Below, piece after piece: positions 28,046 to 37,181 of a stretch of 64,000 bases of DNA. The DNA comes from an uncultured Pseudomonadota bacterium (GTDB lineage: Bacteria > Pseudomonadota > Gammaproteobacteria > Steroidobacterales > Steroidobacteraceae). A program made the translations under genes and the position numbers. A model generated the notes under the pieces. That model was not told the DNA's origin, searched no databases, and was given only the letters and a program-made list of their open reading frames with translations. The DNA lies in the NCBI GenBank assembly GCA_903838705.1, contig CAILZL010000004.1:157152-221151 (forward strand), read 5' to 3'. The first letter of the stretch is position 1. Every line of letters starts with the position of its first letter.

Positions 28046-28743
28046 GCGCCCTGCTGAAAGCTGATTCGCTGGTGCGCACGCTGCCGCTTACCGTGCCGGT
28101 CACGCTGGTGCGTGACATCTCGGTCGAAATTCAGCATGGCGAGTTTGTCGCCATCATGGGGCCATCCGGCTCCGGTAAATCTTCTCTGCTTTACCTGCTG
28201 GGACTGCTGGATATTCCAACCAGCGGCACACTATTGCTGGACGGTCAGGACACTTCCGGCTTTGATGAAGATGCACTCGCAGATGTGCGCCTGTCGAAAC
28301 TGGGATTCGTGTTTCAGTTTCATTTCCTGCTGGCCGAATTCACTGCCATGGATAACGTGATGCTGCCCATGCGCAAGCTGGCGCGCCTGAGCGAAGATGC
28401 CATGCTGGCTCGCGCTGAAAAGATACTCACGGATCTTGGTATGGCCGAGCATCGCCATAAACGACCCGATCAGTTATCCGGTGGCCAGCGACAGCGTGTC
28501 GCCATTGCACGCGCACTGGCCAATGATCCACTCATCATTCTGGCTGATGAACCCACCGGCAACCTGGACACCACTTCATCTGCCAATGTCCGGCAGATAT
28601 TAAGAGACCTCGCCACACAGCAAGGCAAGACGATCATTACCGTGACGCATGATCCAACCTTCGCCAAAGCCGCTGACCGACGCATCGGACTGGTAGATGG
28701 ACGCATTGATCCGGACTGGGTACATCCGGGGATGCAGGGGTAG
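28042..28743 (+). CDS. ABC transporter ATP-binding protein (LolD/MacB-type)
   Basis: ATPase of the tripartite efflux system. The 233 residues have Walker A GPSGSGKSSLL, Q loop, signature LSGGQRQRVAIARAL, Walker B LADEPTGNLD and the switch His in VTHDP. The start is GTG 28042, which overlaps the permease stop (ATGTGA) and gives the family-length protein; a longer in-frame ATG at 27853 lies deep inside the permease gene and was rejected. The substrate is unknown. Confidence 0.93.
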   Translation: MSALLKADSLVRTLPLTVPVTLVRDISVEIQHGEFVAIMGPSGSGKSSLLYLLGLLDIPTSGTLLLDGQDTSGFDEDALADVRLSKLGFVFQFHFLLAEFTAMDNVMLPMRKLARLSEDAMLARAEKILTDLGMAEHRHKRPDQLSGGQRQRVAIARALANDPLIILADEPTGNLDTTSSANVRQILRDLATQQGKTIITVTHDPTFAKAADRRIGLVDGRIDPDWVHPGMQG

Positions 28744-28811
28744 AGCGCTGAAAAGCCTAACTGCTGTGATTATTGCTTACTGTCGAAGCACATGCTGGAT
28801 CGGAACGAACC

Positions 28812-29201
28812 TTAATTCGCGACTCCGACCTTCGGGAACTTGATGACAAGGTAGAGCATTATGAGCGCACTCACCAAAACACCAAACGCAGAGGCAGCCA
28901 GGATGGGATCAAGAGCTGCTTGGAATAGGCCACCATAGAACAATAGCAAGCCGACTGACATGACAAGAGCCGAAAGCTGATGCAAATAAAACTGAAACCT
29001 CGCCATAGCGACTGCTTCAGCTTCTATCCAAAGCCTGTGGATCAGGCTGTAAATAAAGGAAACTACGAAGCCAACGAGCAAGATGTGAGCATGCGCGATA
29101 AATTCGCTGTGACTCTTCGACGCGGCCATGTAGATTCCCACACACATGCCAGCGATGGCATAAGCGAGACTGCAGAGCAAGAACTTTCTATCTAATTTCA
29201 T
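28812..29201 (-). CDS. Small four-TM membrane protein with HAHxxLxG motif
   Basis: A 129-residue inner-membrane protein with four predicted TM helices (about 9-28, 36-56, 68-90, 98-122). The segment AHAHILLVGFVVSFIY resembles the helix of heme-copper oxidase subunit I family proteins that carries a heme-ligand His, but the protein is far too short for an oxidase. Similar short proteins exist in proteobacteria without a clear function. It stands alone, convergent with the efflux operon. Confidence 0.75.
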   Translation of the reverse strand: MKLDRKFLLCSLAYAIAGMCVGIYMAASKSHSEFIAHAHILLVGFVVSFIYSLIHRLWIEAEAVAMARFQFYLHQLSALVMSVGLLLFYGGLFQAALDPILAASAFGVLVSALIMLYLVIKFPKVGVAN

Positions 29202-29520
29202 CGAATGTATCCGATTGCATCAGCCAAGAAATACAACATTGCGGACTAATTAGACGCACAGCATGTGGTTAGTTTTTTACTGACCTTAATGGCTCTTTAC
29301 CACAGTAACTGAGTACTGAATGTGCAATCAGCCATTCAATTATAAATTTATTTTGTTGCTGCTTTGTAGCACGACATAAAAGCAATCAGCAAGTATGGAT
29401 TGGGGAATCGGTGGCTCATGAAGAGACTCACCAGAGAACATATGGCTTTATGGATTGAGAGCATCCACAAGCGCCATGTGTTAACCCAAAGGAAAGGGAT
29501 CGCGCCTGTAACTGGAAAGA
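29202..29520. other. Intergenic region downstream of the tRNA cluster
   Basis: AT-rich spacer between the small membrane protein gene and tRNA-Lys. It should hold the 3' end of the tRNA transcript, but I see no strong hairpin with T-run; the best candidate is a weak stem near 29350-29375. No gene is supported here. Confidence 0.4.
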
Positions 29521-29596
29521 TGGTGGGCCGCCTCGGACTCGAACCGAGAACCAAGAGATTAAGAGTCTCCTGCTCTACCAATTGAGCTAACGGCCC
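29521..29596 (-). tRNA. tRNA-Lys (CTT)
   Basis: Cloverleaf on the minus strand with acceptor GGGCCGT pairing GCGGCCC, D arm AGCTCAATTGGTAGAGC, anticodon loop CTCTTAA (anticodon CTT), T arm GGTTCGAGTCC and encoded CCA. Last of four tandem tRNA genes. Confidence 0.95.
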
Positions 29597-29611
29597 AGCG
29601 TTGCGCTGAGA

Positions 29612-29688
29612 TGGGGTGGACGATGGGACTCGAACCCACGACGGCCGGAATCACAATCCGGGGCTCTACCAGCTGAGCTACGTCCACC
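29612..29688 (-). tRNA. tRNA-His (GTG)
   Basis: Cloverleaf with anticodon loop TTGTGAT (anticodon GTG), acceptor GTGGACG pairing CGTCCAC, encoded CCA and the extra G at position -1 opposite C73, the identity mark of tRNA-His. Confidence 0.96.
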
Positions 29689-29729
29689 AAAACGTAGTCC
29701 GTGCAAACTTTATCTGCCTGTCGCACCGA

Positions 29730-29806
29730 TGGCGCGCCCGGCAGGATTCGAACCTGCGACCCCCGGCTTAGAAGGCCGGTGCTCTATCCAACTGAGCTAC
29801 GGGCGC
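29730..29806 (-). tRNA. tRNA-Arg (TCT)
   Basis: Cloverleaf with acceptor GCGCCCG, anticodon stem CCGGC/GCCGG around loop CTTCTAA (anticodon TCT), T arm GGTTCGAATCC and encoded CCA. Reads AGA codons. Confidence 0.96.
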
Positions 29807-29843
29807 TCGGTTCCGACACCCCTTACCTGCATAAGTCACTGAA

Positions 29844-29920
29844 TGGTCGGGGCAGCAGGATTCGAACCTACGACCCTCTGCTCCCAAAGCAGATGCGCTA
29901 CCAGACTGCGCCATACCCCG
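29844..29920 (-). tRNA. tRNA-Pro (TGG)
   Basis: Cloverleaf with acceptor CGGGGTA, anticodon stem TCTGC/GCAGA around loop TTTGGGA (anticodon TGG), T arm GGTTCGAATCC and encoded CCA. First gene of the Pro-Arg-His-Lys transcript. Confidence 0.96.
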
Positions 29921-29971
29921 CCAGAATCGTGCTTATCAGATACGTGCAAGTGACCCCGCACGGGACGCGGA

Positions 29972-30000
29972 ATCATACGGATCGACCCCACAACCGTCAA
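29972..30000 (-). promoter_or_regulatory. Sigma-70 promoter of the tRNA cluster
   Basis: On the minus strand TTGACG, 17-bp spacer, TATGAT, about 50 bp before tRNA-Pro. The bases after the -10 (TCCGCGTCCCG) are GC-rich, as in stable-RNA promoters under stringent control. Confidence 0.8.
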
Positions 30001-30048
30001 CGCAAATTAGGGCTGAAGCAGGCTCTATTTTAGAAATATCCAGGGAAT

Positions 30049-31494
30049 TTACCGACGGCGCCATGTGGTGCCCTGTGCACCATCCTCCAGCAGGACGCCG
30101 TGCGCTGAAAGTTCGTCACGGATACGGTCGGATTCCTTCCAGTCTTTGGACTTGCGCGCGGTAATTCGCAGTGCGATCAGCTCATCAATCTGGGCATCAG
30201 TCAGCACCGTACCTTCCTGTTGCGCCGCTGACCGCGCCGCATGGGTTGAATAGGCTTCGGGGCCTCGCTTGGGCGCGGCCTTGCGCAGGAATATATCGGG
30301 TACTTGCTGCGCGATGCCCAGCACTGAGGCCAGCGCCACCAGCTCGCCCGCCAGCTGCGACGCCTGCGGTATCTGCCCGGCGGCTTTGGCAATATTGATT
30401 TCCCTGGCCAGTTGCTGCAATTCGGAAATGGCCAGTGGTGTATTGAAATCATCGTCCATCGCCGTTGCAAACCGTTCGCTGGCAGCACTGCGTGTCAGCG
30501 TTTGCGGCGGTTCCAGACCACGCAAGGCCAGGTAAATACGTTCCAGACCGGCATCTGCCAGATCAAGGTTATCGACGGAATAATTGATCGGGCCACGGTA
30601 ATGACTGGACAACATGAAGTAACGGATCACTTCCGGATCGCGCACCCAGGCCAGCACTTCGCGGATGGTGAAAAAATTGCCCAGTGACTTGGACATTTTT
30701 TCGTTATCGACACGCACAAAACCGTTGTGCATCCAGTAATTGACGAATGGTGCATCACAGGCACAGCAGGACTGGGCAATTTCATTTTCATGGTGCGGGA
30801 ACATCAGATCCATGCCACCGCCATGAATATCGAAGTGCGAACCTAGCAACTGTGTGGACATCACCGAGCATTCAATATGCCAGCCCGGCCGCCCCTGTCC
30901 CCACGGTGAATCCCATGATGGCTCGCCCGGTTTGGATGCTTTCCACAGCACAAAATCCAGCGGATCCTGCTTGGCTTCATTCACCTCTACACGCGAACCA
31001 GCGCGCAGATCTTCGAGCTTCTTGCCTGATAACTTGCCGTATTCAGGAAACTTGGCAACCGAGAAATAGACATCGCCATTCTCTGCTGCATAAGCATAGC
31101 CCTTGCGCACCAGACGGTTGACCATCGACACAATTGCAGGCACGTATTCGGTTGCACGCGGTTCCTGATCGCCACGCTCCACACCCAGTGCCGCATAATC
31201 ATCCCACATGGCACGAATGAAACGCGCCGTGAGCTCGGAGATCGGTTCCTTGTTTTCCGCAGCACGGGCAATGATCTTGTCATCAATGTCGGTGATGTTG
31301 CGGATGAAGGTCACGTTATATCCCAGTGAGCGCAGATATTTTCGCACCATGTCGAACACGATTAGCATGCGCGCGTGACCAAGATGACAGTAGTCGTAAA
31401 CCGTAATGCCGCAGGCGTACATGCGTACGCTACCGGGTACCAGGGGTTTGAATATTTCTTTGTGACCGCTGAGCGAATTGTGGATCTGCAACAT
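30049..31494 (-). CDS. cysS: Cysteinyl-tRNA synthetase
   Basis: Class I aminoacyl-tRNA synthetase. From ATG 31494 it is 481 residues. Visible: zinc-site Cys in YACGITVYD, the HIGH-like motif HLGHARM, zinc ligands in GWHIECSVM and [13 protein letters not shown], and the C-terminal DALR-type helical domain. The in-frame extension to 31575 was dropped because homology starts at MLQIHNSL. It faces away from lpxH and lies just upstream of the tRNA promoter. Confidence 0.97.
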   Translation of the reverse strand: MLQIHNSLSGHKEIFKPLVPGSVRMYACGITVYDYCHLGHARMLIVFDMVRKYLRSLGYNVTFIRNITDIDDKIIARAAENKEPISELTARFIRAMWDDYAALGVERGDQEPRATEYVPAIVSMVNRLVRKGYAYAAENGDVYFSVAKFPEYGKLSGKKLEDLRAGSRVEVNEAKQDPLDFVLWKASKPGEPSWDSPWGQGRPGWHIECSVMSTQLLGSHFDIHGGGMDLMFPHHENEIAQSCCACDAPFVNYWMHNGFVRVDNEKMSKSLGNFFTIREVLAWVRDPEVIRYFMLSSHYRGPINYSVDNLDLADAGLERIYLALRGLEPPQTLTRSAASERFATAMDDDFNTPLAISELQQLAREINIAKAAGQIPQASQLAGELVALASVLGIAQQVPDIFLRKAAPKRGPEAYSTHAARSAAQQEGTVLTDAQIDELIALRITARKSKDWKESDRIRDELSAHGVLLEDGAQGTTWRRR

Positions 31495-31637
31495 GCTGGA
31501 AAATTCTTGCCAAACAGGACAACAGGCCGGAATGTTAACGGAAACCCGGGGCATTGCGCAGGACTTGCTGCACACCGGGCCACGCGCTTCGCCACTTCGG
31601 CCTGCATTCCCGCAGATACAGCAGGTAAACTGACCGG

Positions 31638-32360
31638 GTGAACACTCTATTTATCTCTGACATCCATCTGAATGGCCAGCAACCGGAGATCACGGAGCAG
31701 TTTCTGGCTTTCCTGAGCCGGGAAGCCCGTCAGGCTGAAAAACTGTACATCCTGGGTGATCTGTTCGAATTCTGGATCGGCGACGACGATCCCGATCCGA
31801 CCTATGCGCGGGTTCAGGCCGAGCTGAAGTCACTGACCCGTAGCGGCGTCCCTTGCTATGTCATGCATGGCAACCGCGACTTCCTGCTGGGCAAGGAATT
31901 CTGCAAACGGACCGGCTGTCAGCTGCTGCAAGACGGAACGGTAATCGAACTGCATGGACAGCGCATTCTGCTGTGTCATGGCGATGTGCTGTGTACGGAC
32001 GATGTGGCCTATCAGAGACTGCGGCGCATTGTCCGCAATCCGCTTACTCAAGGTCTGCTCCGCTTGCTGTCCTTGAAGCAACGCCAGCGGCTTGCCTGCC
32101 GCATGCGCACTGCAAGCCAGAAGCACACGCAACAGACTATGAGCAGCATCATGGATGTCAATCAGCAAGCCGTAGTGCAATACATGCAGAACACACAGGT
32201 GCAGTGGCTGATTCATGGTCACACCCATCGTCCGCACATTCATCAACATGTGCTGGGACCGGACAAAGGCACCCGCATTGTTCTGGGTGACTGGTATCAG
32301 CAAGGCAGCGTGTTGAGCTGGTCAAATTCCGAATATGAACTGCTCAGTTTGCCGCGCTGA
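31638..32360 (+). CDS. lpxH: UDP-2,3-diacylglucosamine diphosphatase LpxH
   Basis: Calcineurin-like metallophosphoesterase that makes lipid X in lipid A synthesis. The 240 residues start at a GTG ([13 protein letters not shown]) and carry the metal motifs [33 protein letters not shown] and HGHTHRP. Its 3' end overlaps the convergent miaE-like gene by 17 bp. Confidence 0.96.
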   Translation: MNTLFISDIHLNGQQPEITEQFLAFLSREARQAEKLYILGDLFEFWIGDDDPDPTYARVQAELKSLTRSGVPCYVMHGNRDFLLGKEFCKRTGCQLLQDGTVIELHGQRILLCHGDVLCTDDVAYQRLRRIVRNPLTQGLLRLLSLKQRQRLACRMRTASQKHTQQTMSSIMDVNQQAVVQYMQNTQVQWLIHGHTHRPHIHQHVLGPDKGTRIVLGDWYQQGSVLSWSNSEYELLSLPR

Positions 32361-32961
32361 CTGCTTCGGGAAGCCCGGAGTGGAACCGGAATAGCGGATC
32401 AGGCTCAGTAACAAGCTCGGCTTCCATCGCACGCAGATATTCAAGTCGTTGCTGCCATTGTCCGGCATAGCGCTGCTCTGCAAGTCGCAGATACAGACCG
32501 TGATGGCGCGCTTCAGATGCAGCCAGCCCTGAATAGAAACTGCTTAAAGGTTCATCCAGTCGTGGTGCCAGCCCCATGAAGCGCTCGCAGGAACGCGCTT
32601 CAATAAGAGCACCGCATAACAGTAAATCCAGCAATCTAGCCGGCTCCTCCCGATGGATGGCCTTTCTTAATCCTTCACCATAGCGCGACGGAGACAAGCG
32701 TCTGAACGGAATATTCAGTGACTGCATGAGACGCTGCACCTGCTCGAAGTGGCGCAACTCCTCACGCGCCAGTCTGGACATACGCTCGGTCAGATCCATA
32801 TCTTCCTGATAGGTAAAGATCAGCGACAGAGCCGTTGATGCCGCCTTCTTTTCACAATTGGCATGATCGATGAGCAGGTCCTGCCAGTGAGCAGCTGCAT
32901 ATTCGAACCAGGCTTGTGGTGTCGGCACCAGTAAAGTATCGGCAAAGGCTTGTGGCAGCAT
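32344..32961 (-). CDS. miaE: tRNA-(2-methylthio-N6-isopentenyl adenosine) hydroxylase, MiaE-like
   Basis: Non-heme di-iron monooxygenase that hydroxylates the isopentenyl group of modified A37 in tRNA. The 205 residues form a ferritin-like helical bundle with di-iron ligands visible as EELRHFEQV, IEARSCERF and SEARHHGLY. Length fits the family. Monocistronic-looking; overlaps lpxH tail to tail. Confidence 0.9.
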   Translation of the reverse strand: MLPQAFADTLLVPTPQAWFEYAAAHWQDLLIDHANCEKKAASTALSLIFTYQEDMDLTERMSRLAREELRHFEQVQRLMQSLNIPFRRLSPSRYGEGLRKAIHREEPARLLDLLLCGALIEARSCERFMGLAPRLDEPLSSFYSGLAASEARHHGLYLRLAEQRYAGQWQQRLEYLRAMEAELVTEPDPLFRFHSGLPEAVSAAN

Positions 32962-32992
32962 CAGTAAAATAACGTTCCAGGTTTCAGGGATA

Positions 32993-34240
32993 TCAGGTGG
33001 CCGTCGATGCCATCAGTTTCATCAAGCCAAGGGCGGATACCAGTTCGGCAGCAGTCTGAAAGCGATTTTCAGGCTTCTTTGCCATCAGACGATGAACCAG
33101 CGGTTCCAGCCACGCAACCGGCTTCGGCAATTCCGGCAAGGGCAGATTGCGATGCATATAAATGACATGCATGGCTGAGTCTGATGTATAGGGTCGCTTG
33201 CCGGTCAGCAATTCAAACAGCATGACACCAATGCTGTACAAATCACTGCGCACATCCACGTCCTCACCATGCCCCTGTTCGGGACTCATGTAGAACGGCG
33301 TACCGAATATGGCACCCGCGCGGGTAATCTCAGTGGTGGCTGTCAGTTGCTTGGCAACACCGAAATCGATCAGTGCCAGTGAGTCATCGTCACGTAACAT
33401 GATATTGCCCGGCTTGAGATCACGATGCAGTACGCCCACTTCATGCACTACGGATAATGCGCGCGCAATCTGTTCGACGTAGTTCAATGCCTGCTGGACA
33501 CTGACACCTTGCCGCATGCGCTGACGCAAATCACCGCGCGGAAAATATTCCATGGCAATAAAGGCGTGATCATCAGACACACCGAAGTCATAGATATGCA
33601 CGACGTTCGGATGATTGATATCAGAAAGCAGATGGTATTCCTGCATGAAACGGTCGTAACCATCGGGCGACTCGGCTGCATCAGGATTATGCCCCAGCAC
33701 TTTGAGCACAACGATTTCGCCTTCCTTTTCACTCTCCGCGAGATACACATTGGACGTTCCGCCGTTACCCAATGATTTGATCAGGCGATGGCCACGAATC
33801 AGCATGTCGCCGAAGTAGCTCTGCTTTTCTGCCGACTGGCGGGCTGACAGCGAACTTGAATCCAGTTTGCGCTGATCAACCGCCTCGCGCATCGCACTGG
33901 CAAAGTCGCGGTTATTGAAACGCTCGCGCCAGAAACACGCTCTGGCACCCAGACTGATCGCCTGGTCATGCTCTTCTGCTACCCGGCTGAAGAAAATAAT
34001 CGGCGCGAATCCGGGTCTGGCAGCCAGTTTTTGTAACCAGCCAAGACCATCACCCTCAGCACACGTTCCGTCCAGCAGCACCAGGTCATATCCGGTGGCT
34101 ATAAAAGCCTCGTGCAGCGCATGCCTTTGTATGGGTGAATATTGTTTGCACACCACACCCGTCATGAAGATTTCAATATGGTGTTCGAGCAGCTGTCTGA
34201 ATTCAGTTTGATCACTGACACACAACACCCTGATCGACAT
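32993..34240 (-). CDS. Receiver-like domain fused to Ser/Thr protein kinase
   Basis: A 415-residue cytoplasmic eukaryotic-type kinase. Residues 1-125 form a response-regulator-like domain with the acceptor-type Asp kept (DLVLLDGT) but the acidic pair reduced (VSDQTE) and the usual switch Lys lost (ARACFWRERF), so it may be degenerate. The kinase domain (about 150-405) is complete: glycine loop GNGGTSNVYL, the ATP-binding Lys in VVLKVLG, HRDLKPGNIML, DFG and MSPEQG, with no TM or extracellular sensor. It lies 56 bp downstream of purF. The target and input are unknown. Confidence 0.9.
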   Translation of the reverse strand: MSIRVLCVSDQTEFRQLLEHHIEIFMTGVVCKQYSPIQRHALHEAFIATGYDLVLLDGTCAEGDGLGWLQKLAARPGFAPIIFFSRVAEEHDQAISLGARACFWRERFNNRDFASAMREAVDQRKLDSSSLSARQSAEKQSYFGDMLIRGHRLIKSLGNGGTSNVYLAESEKEGEIVVLKVLGHNPDAAESPDGYDRFMQEYHLLSDINHPNVVHIYDFGVSDDHAFIAMEYFPRGDLRQRMRQGVSVQQALNYVEQIARALSVVHEVGVLHRDLKPGNIMLRDDDSLALIDFGVAKQLTATTEITRAGAIFGTPFYMSPEQGHGEDVDVRSDLYSIGVMLFELLTGKRPYTSDSAMHVIYMHRNLPLPELPKPVAWLEPLVHRLMAKKPENRFQTAAELVSALGLMKLMASTAT

Positions 34241-34296
34241 GCACCCTCTCCAGGTATTAGCGAAATGGTCGACAGGTCAGCGGGTGTGCCTGACCG

Positions 34297-35808
34297 TTAC
34301 ACAGCTCGAATGGCTTTCATATCGCCCTTGCGAGTCTGCCGACGCTTTGCCTTGGCTGCATCAGAACGCTCGGTCTGCAATTTATCCAGATAATCCGCCG
34401 TGACATCGCCGGTTACATATTCACCGGAAAAACACGAGGTATCAAAACGCTGAATAGATGAATCATGATGCTGACAGGCATGCACCAGATCTTCGATGTC
34501 CTGATAAAGCAACCAGTCAGCACCGATCTCACTGGCAACTTCCGCTTCAGTGCGACCATGTGCCACCAGTTCATTGACCGACGGCATATCGATACCATAC
34601 ACATTCGGATAACGCACGGGTGGAGCAGCAGAGGCAAAGTAAACTTTACGTGCACCAGCCTCGCGGGCCAGATCAATTATCTGGGCAGAGGTCGTACCGC
34701 GCACAATTGAATCATCTACAAGCAGGACATTTTTCCCCTGGAATTCCAGATCAATCGGATTGAGTTTGGAGCGCACTGATTTGGCACGCTGCTCCTGCCC
34801 CGGCATGATGAACGTCCGGCCGATGTAGCGATTTTTAACAAAGCCTTCGCGAAACTTGATACCCAGCAACTGCGCAATCTGGACTGCCGCAGTACGGCTG
34901 GTATCAGGAATCGGTATCACTACATCAATGTCATGATCGGGATGCACACGGCGCAGTTTTTCAGCGAGCAGTTCGCCCATACGCAAGCGGGCTTTGTGCA
35001 CCGAGATGTTGTCGATGATGGAATCAGGCCGGGCAAAATAGACGTATTCAAAAATACAGGGCGTATGCACTGTAGGCGATACGCATTGTCTTGAGTAGAA
35101 ACGGCCCACCTCATCGACAAACACGGCCTCACCCGGTGCCACATCACGCAACAACTTGAAGCCGGCAAGATCCAGCGCCACGCTTTCCGAGGCCAGCATG
35201 TATTCCGTTCCTCGCCCGGTTTCACGCTTGCCTATGACGAGCGGACGGATGCCGTGCGGGTCACGGAAACCTACCAGTCCGTGACCAACAATAAGTGCAA
35301 CCACAGCAAAGCCACCCCGGCAACGACGGTAAACAGTATTCAGTGCAGCAAATATCTCGGCAGCTGATGCGCGTGGAGTACCGATACGTGACAGCTCGCT
35401 CGCAAATACATTGAGCAGCACTTCGGAATCCGAGGTTGTGTTGAGATGGCGGCGATCCTCGCGGATCAGCACTTCCGCCAGTTCCTGCGCATTGGTCAGG
35501 TTGCCGTTATGCGCCAGACCGATTCCGTACGGTGAATTGACATAGAAGGGTTGTGCTTCAGCAGAGCTGTCGCAACCTGCGGTGGGATAGCGGGTATGGC
35601 CTATACCGACACTACCTTTCAAGGACAGCATGTGGCGCTGCTGAAATACATCGCGTACCAGCCCGGTACCTTTGCGCATGAACAGCTCGCCATCAAAGCA
35701 GGTCATGATGCCGGCGGCATCCTGACCACGGTGCTGCAACGCGCTCAGTGCATCGTAGATCAACTGATTGGCGGGAGAATTACCTACAAAGCCGACAATA
35801 CCGCACAT
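34297..35808 (-). CDS. purF: Amidophosphoribosyltransferase PurF
   Basis: First committed step of purine synthesis: PRPP plus glutamine gives phosphoribosylamine. The 503 residues start MCGIVGFVG with the catalytic Cys at position 2 and no propeptide, as in the E. coli enzyme. The PRPP motif [14 protein letters not shown] is present. It follows cvpA by 9 bp, the classic cvpA-purF pair. Confidence 0.98.
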   Translation of the reverse strand: MCGIVGFVGNSPANQLIYDALSALQHRGQDAAGIMTCFDGELFMRKGTGLVRDVFQQRHMLSLKGSVGIGHTRYPTAGCDSSAEAQPFYVNSPYGIGLAHNGNLTNAQELAEVLIREDRRHLNTTSDSEVLLNVFASELSRIGTPRASAAEIFAALNTVYRRCRGGFAVVALIVGHGLVGFRDPHGIRPLVIGKRETGRGTEYMLASESVALDLAGFKLLRDVAPGEAVFVDEVGRFYSRQCVSPTVHTPCIFEYVYFARPDSIIDNISVHKARLRMGELLAEKLRRVHPDHDIDVVIPIPDTSRTAAVQIAQLLGIKFREGFVKNRYIGRTFIMPGQEQRAKSVRSKLNPIDLEFQGKNVLLVDDSIVRGTTSAQIIDLAREAGARKVYFASAAPPVRYPNVYGIDMPSVNELVAHGRTEAEVASEIGADWLLYQDIEDLVHACQHHDSSIQRFDTSCFSGEYVTGDVTADYLDKLQTERSDAAKAKRRQTRKGDMKAIRAV

Positions 35809-35817
35809 ATGGAATAC

Positions 35818-36330
35818 CTACGCCTCAACAGCCGCATCAGGCTGCGCTTTCTCACGTTTGACAGCAGAATCCGCAAAACCCTTGATCCAGCCGGACACTT
35901 CGACGGCGATCGGCATGAAGCGCGAGCCACGCCACCAGTCTGTTCGATCCAGCTGCACCTGCAGGGCCAGCATCACCGCTATGGCAATGATCACCAGCCC
36001 CCGGATGACGCCAAACAGCACACCAAGCAGCCGGTCCAGCATCAGACTGATTCCTGACTGATGGGCAAAATAACTTGCGATTCCGGCAATCAGCCAGCCC
36101 AGCACCAGCACCGACAACATGATCAGCAGCCTGCCTGTCCAGATGTTCCAAGGCGCCTGTTTCACCAATCCACCCAGATGCGGCACCACCATATAGGCGT
36201 AATGCCATGCCAGCCACAGACCACCCAGCCAGCTGATCAAGGCGATGGCTTCATTGAGAAAGCCCCGAAAAAAACCTAGGAACAGTGAAACCAGCAAGAT
36301 TGCAATTAGCAGATAGTCGATGGCATTCAT
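35818..36330 (-). CDS. cvpA: CvpA family membrane protein
   Basis: Inner-membrane protein linked to colicin V production and envelope stress tolerance. From ATG 36330 it is 170 residues with four TM helices and the family text MNAIDYLL, LGFFRGFLNEA, GVIRGLVIIA. The ORF continues 10 codons upstream, but homology begins at MNAID. Directly upstream of purF. Confidence 0.94.
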   Translation of the reverse strand: MNAIDYLLIAILLVSLFLGFFRGFLNEAIALISWLGGLWLAWHYAYMVVPHLGGLVKQAPWNIWTGRLLIMLSVLVLGWLIAGIASYFAHQSGISLMLDRLLGVLFGVIRGLVIIAIAVMLALQVQLDRTDWWRGSRFMPIAVEVSGWIKGFADSAVKREKAQPDAAVEA

Positions 36331-36454
36331 GCGGTATTGGAACTCTTTGGTCAGGATCAACTTGACGAGGCGATCCGTTCACCTTGCAGCACGGTGCATT
36401 CTAGCAAATTCGCCACGCTAAACTGCTGAGAGATGGTGTTTTAACGGATAACTG

Positions 36455-37153
36455 CTAACGGAGTGGCACAACTGAAGCGCCCGGAAAGGCGGCGTCGATT
36501 TTTTTGAGTGCGCTATTGGCTGCGGCGCGCTCTGCAATAGCGCCAGTCCGCACCCTGTACAGCGTTTTGTCACCGGTCTTGACCGGTGTGACTGAAGCCT
36601 TGAACCCAAGGGAGGCTAATTTGCCGGCCACCTGCTGCGCCTTGTCCTTGGTACCGAAACTGCCAATCTGCACCGCCCACTGCCCACTGTCCGTTTTTTT
36701 GGCCACATTCACCGGGCTGACCGGGGCAACAGCGGCTTGTTTCTGAGCAACTGACGACACGGAACTGGAACTGCGCTGAGATGAACTTGCCAATGAACTG
36801 GCCGCCGTACTGGAACGTACCTGAGAGGATGACTGGGACGATGGCTGGGAGGACGACTGAGCCGCAGCACTCGCGGAAGATTCAGCCGGTGCACTGGATG
36901 CTTCAGAGCTGCTCTCAGATTGCCGTGTTGCTGCCACCACAACGGGTGGCGCCTGCTGTACCGGAGGCACAACAACCGACCCGGGCTGCAATTCAATCTG
37001 ATAGGTTTTTAATTGGGCGGGATTGGCTGTATCCGCAGCCGGGGTTTCTCTGGTTCTGGATGGCGAACCTGAAAACATTTCCGGCACCAGAACAACGGCA
37101 ATCGCAATGAGCACTGCCGCACCTATCAATCGTTCTTTAAGTTGACGTTCCAC
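36455..37153 (-). CDS. dedD: SPOR-domain cell-division protein (DedD-type)
   Basis: Single-pass membrane protein that binds denuded peptidoglycan at the septum. The 232 residues have an N-terminal TM (about 10-27), a long Ser/Ala/Gln-rich linker (about 65-145) and a C-terminal SPOR domain (WAVQIGSFGTKDKAQQVAGK to the end). The start is GTG 37153. Position between folC and cvpA matches dedD in other gammaproteobacteria. Confidence 0.92.
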   Translation of the reverse strand: MERQLKERLIGAAVLIAIAVVLVPEMFSGSPSRTRETPAADTANPAQLKTYQIELQPGSVVVPPVQQAPPVVVAATRQSESSSEASSAPAESSASAAAQSSSQPSSQSSSQVRSSTAASSLASSSQRSSSSVSSVAQKQAAVAPVSPVNVAKKTDSGQWAVQIGSFGTKDKAQQVAGKLASLGFKASVTPVKTGDKTLYRVRTGAIAERAAANSALKKIDAAFPGASVVPLR

Positions 37154-37181
37154 AACGGTGAAGTATAGCGAGACCTTGCAA

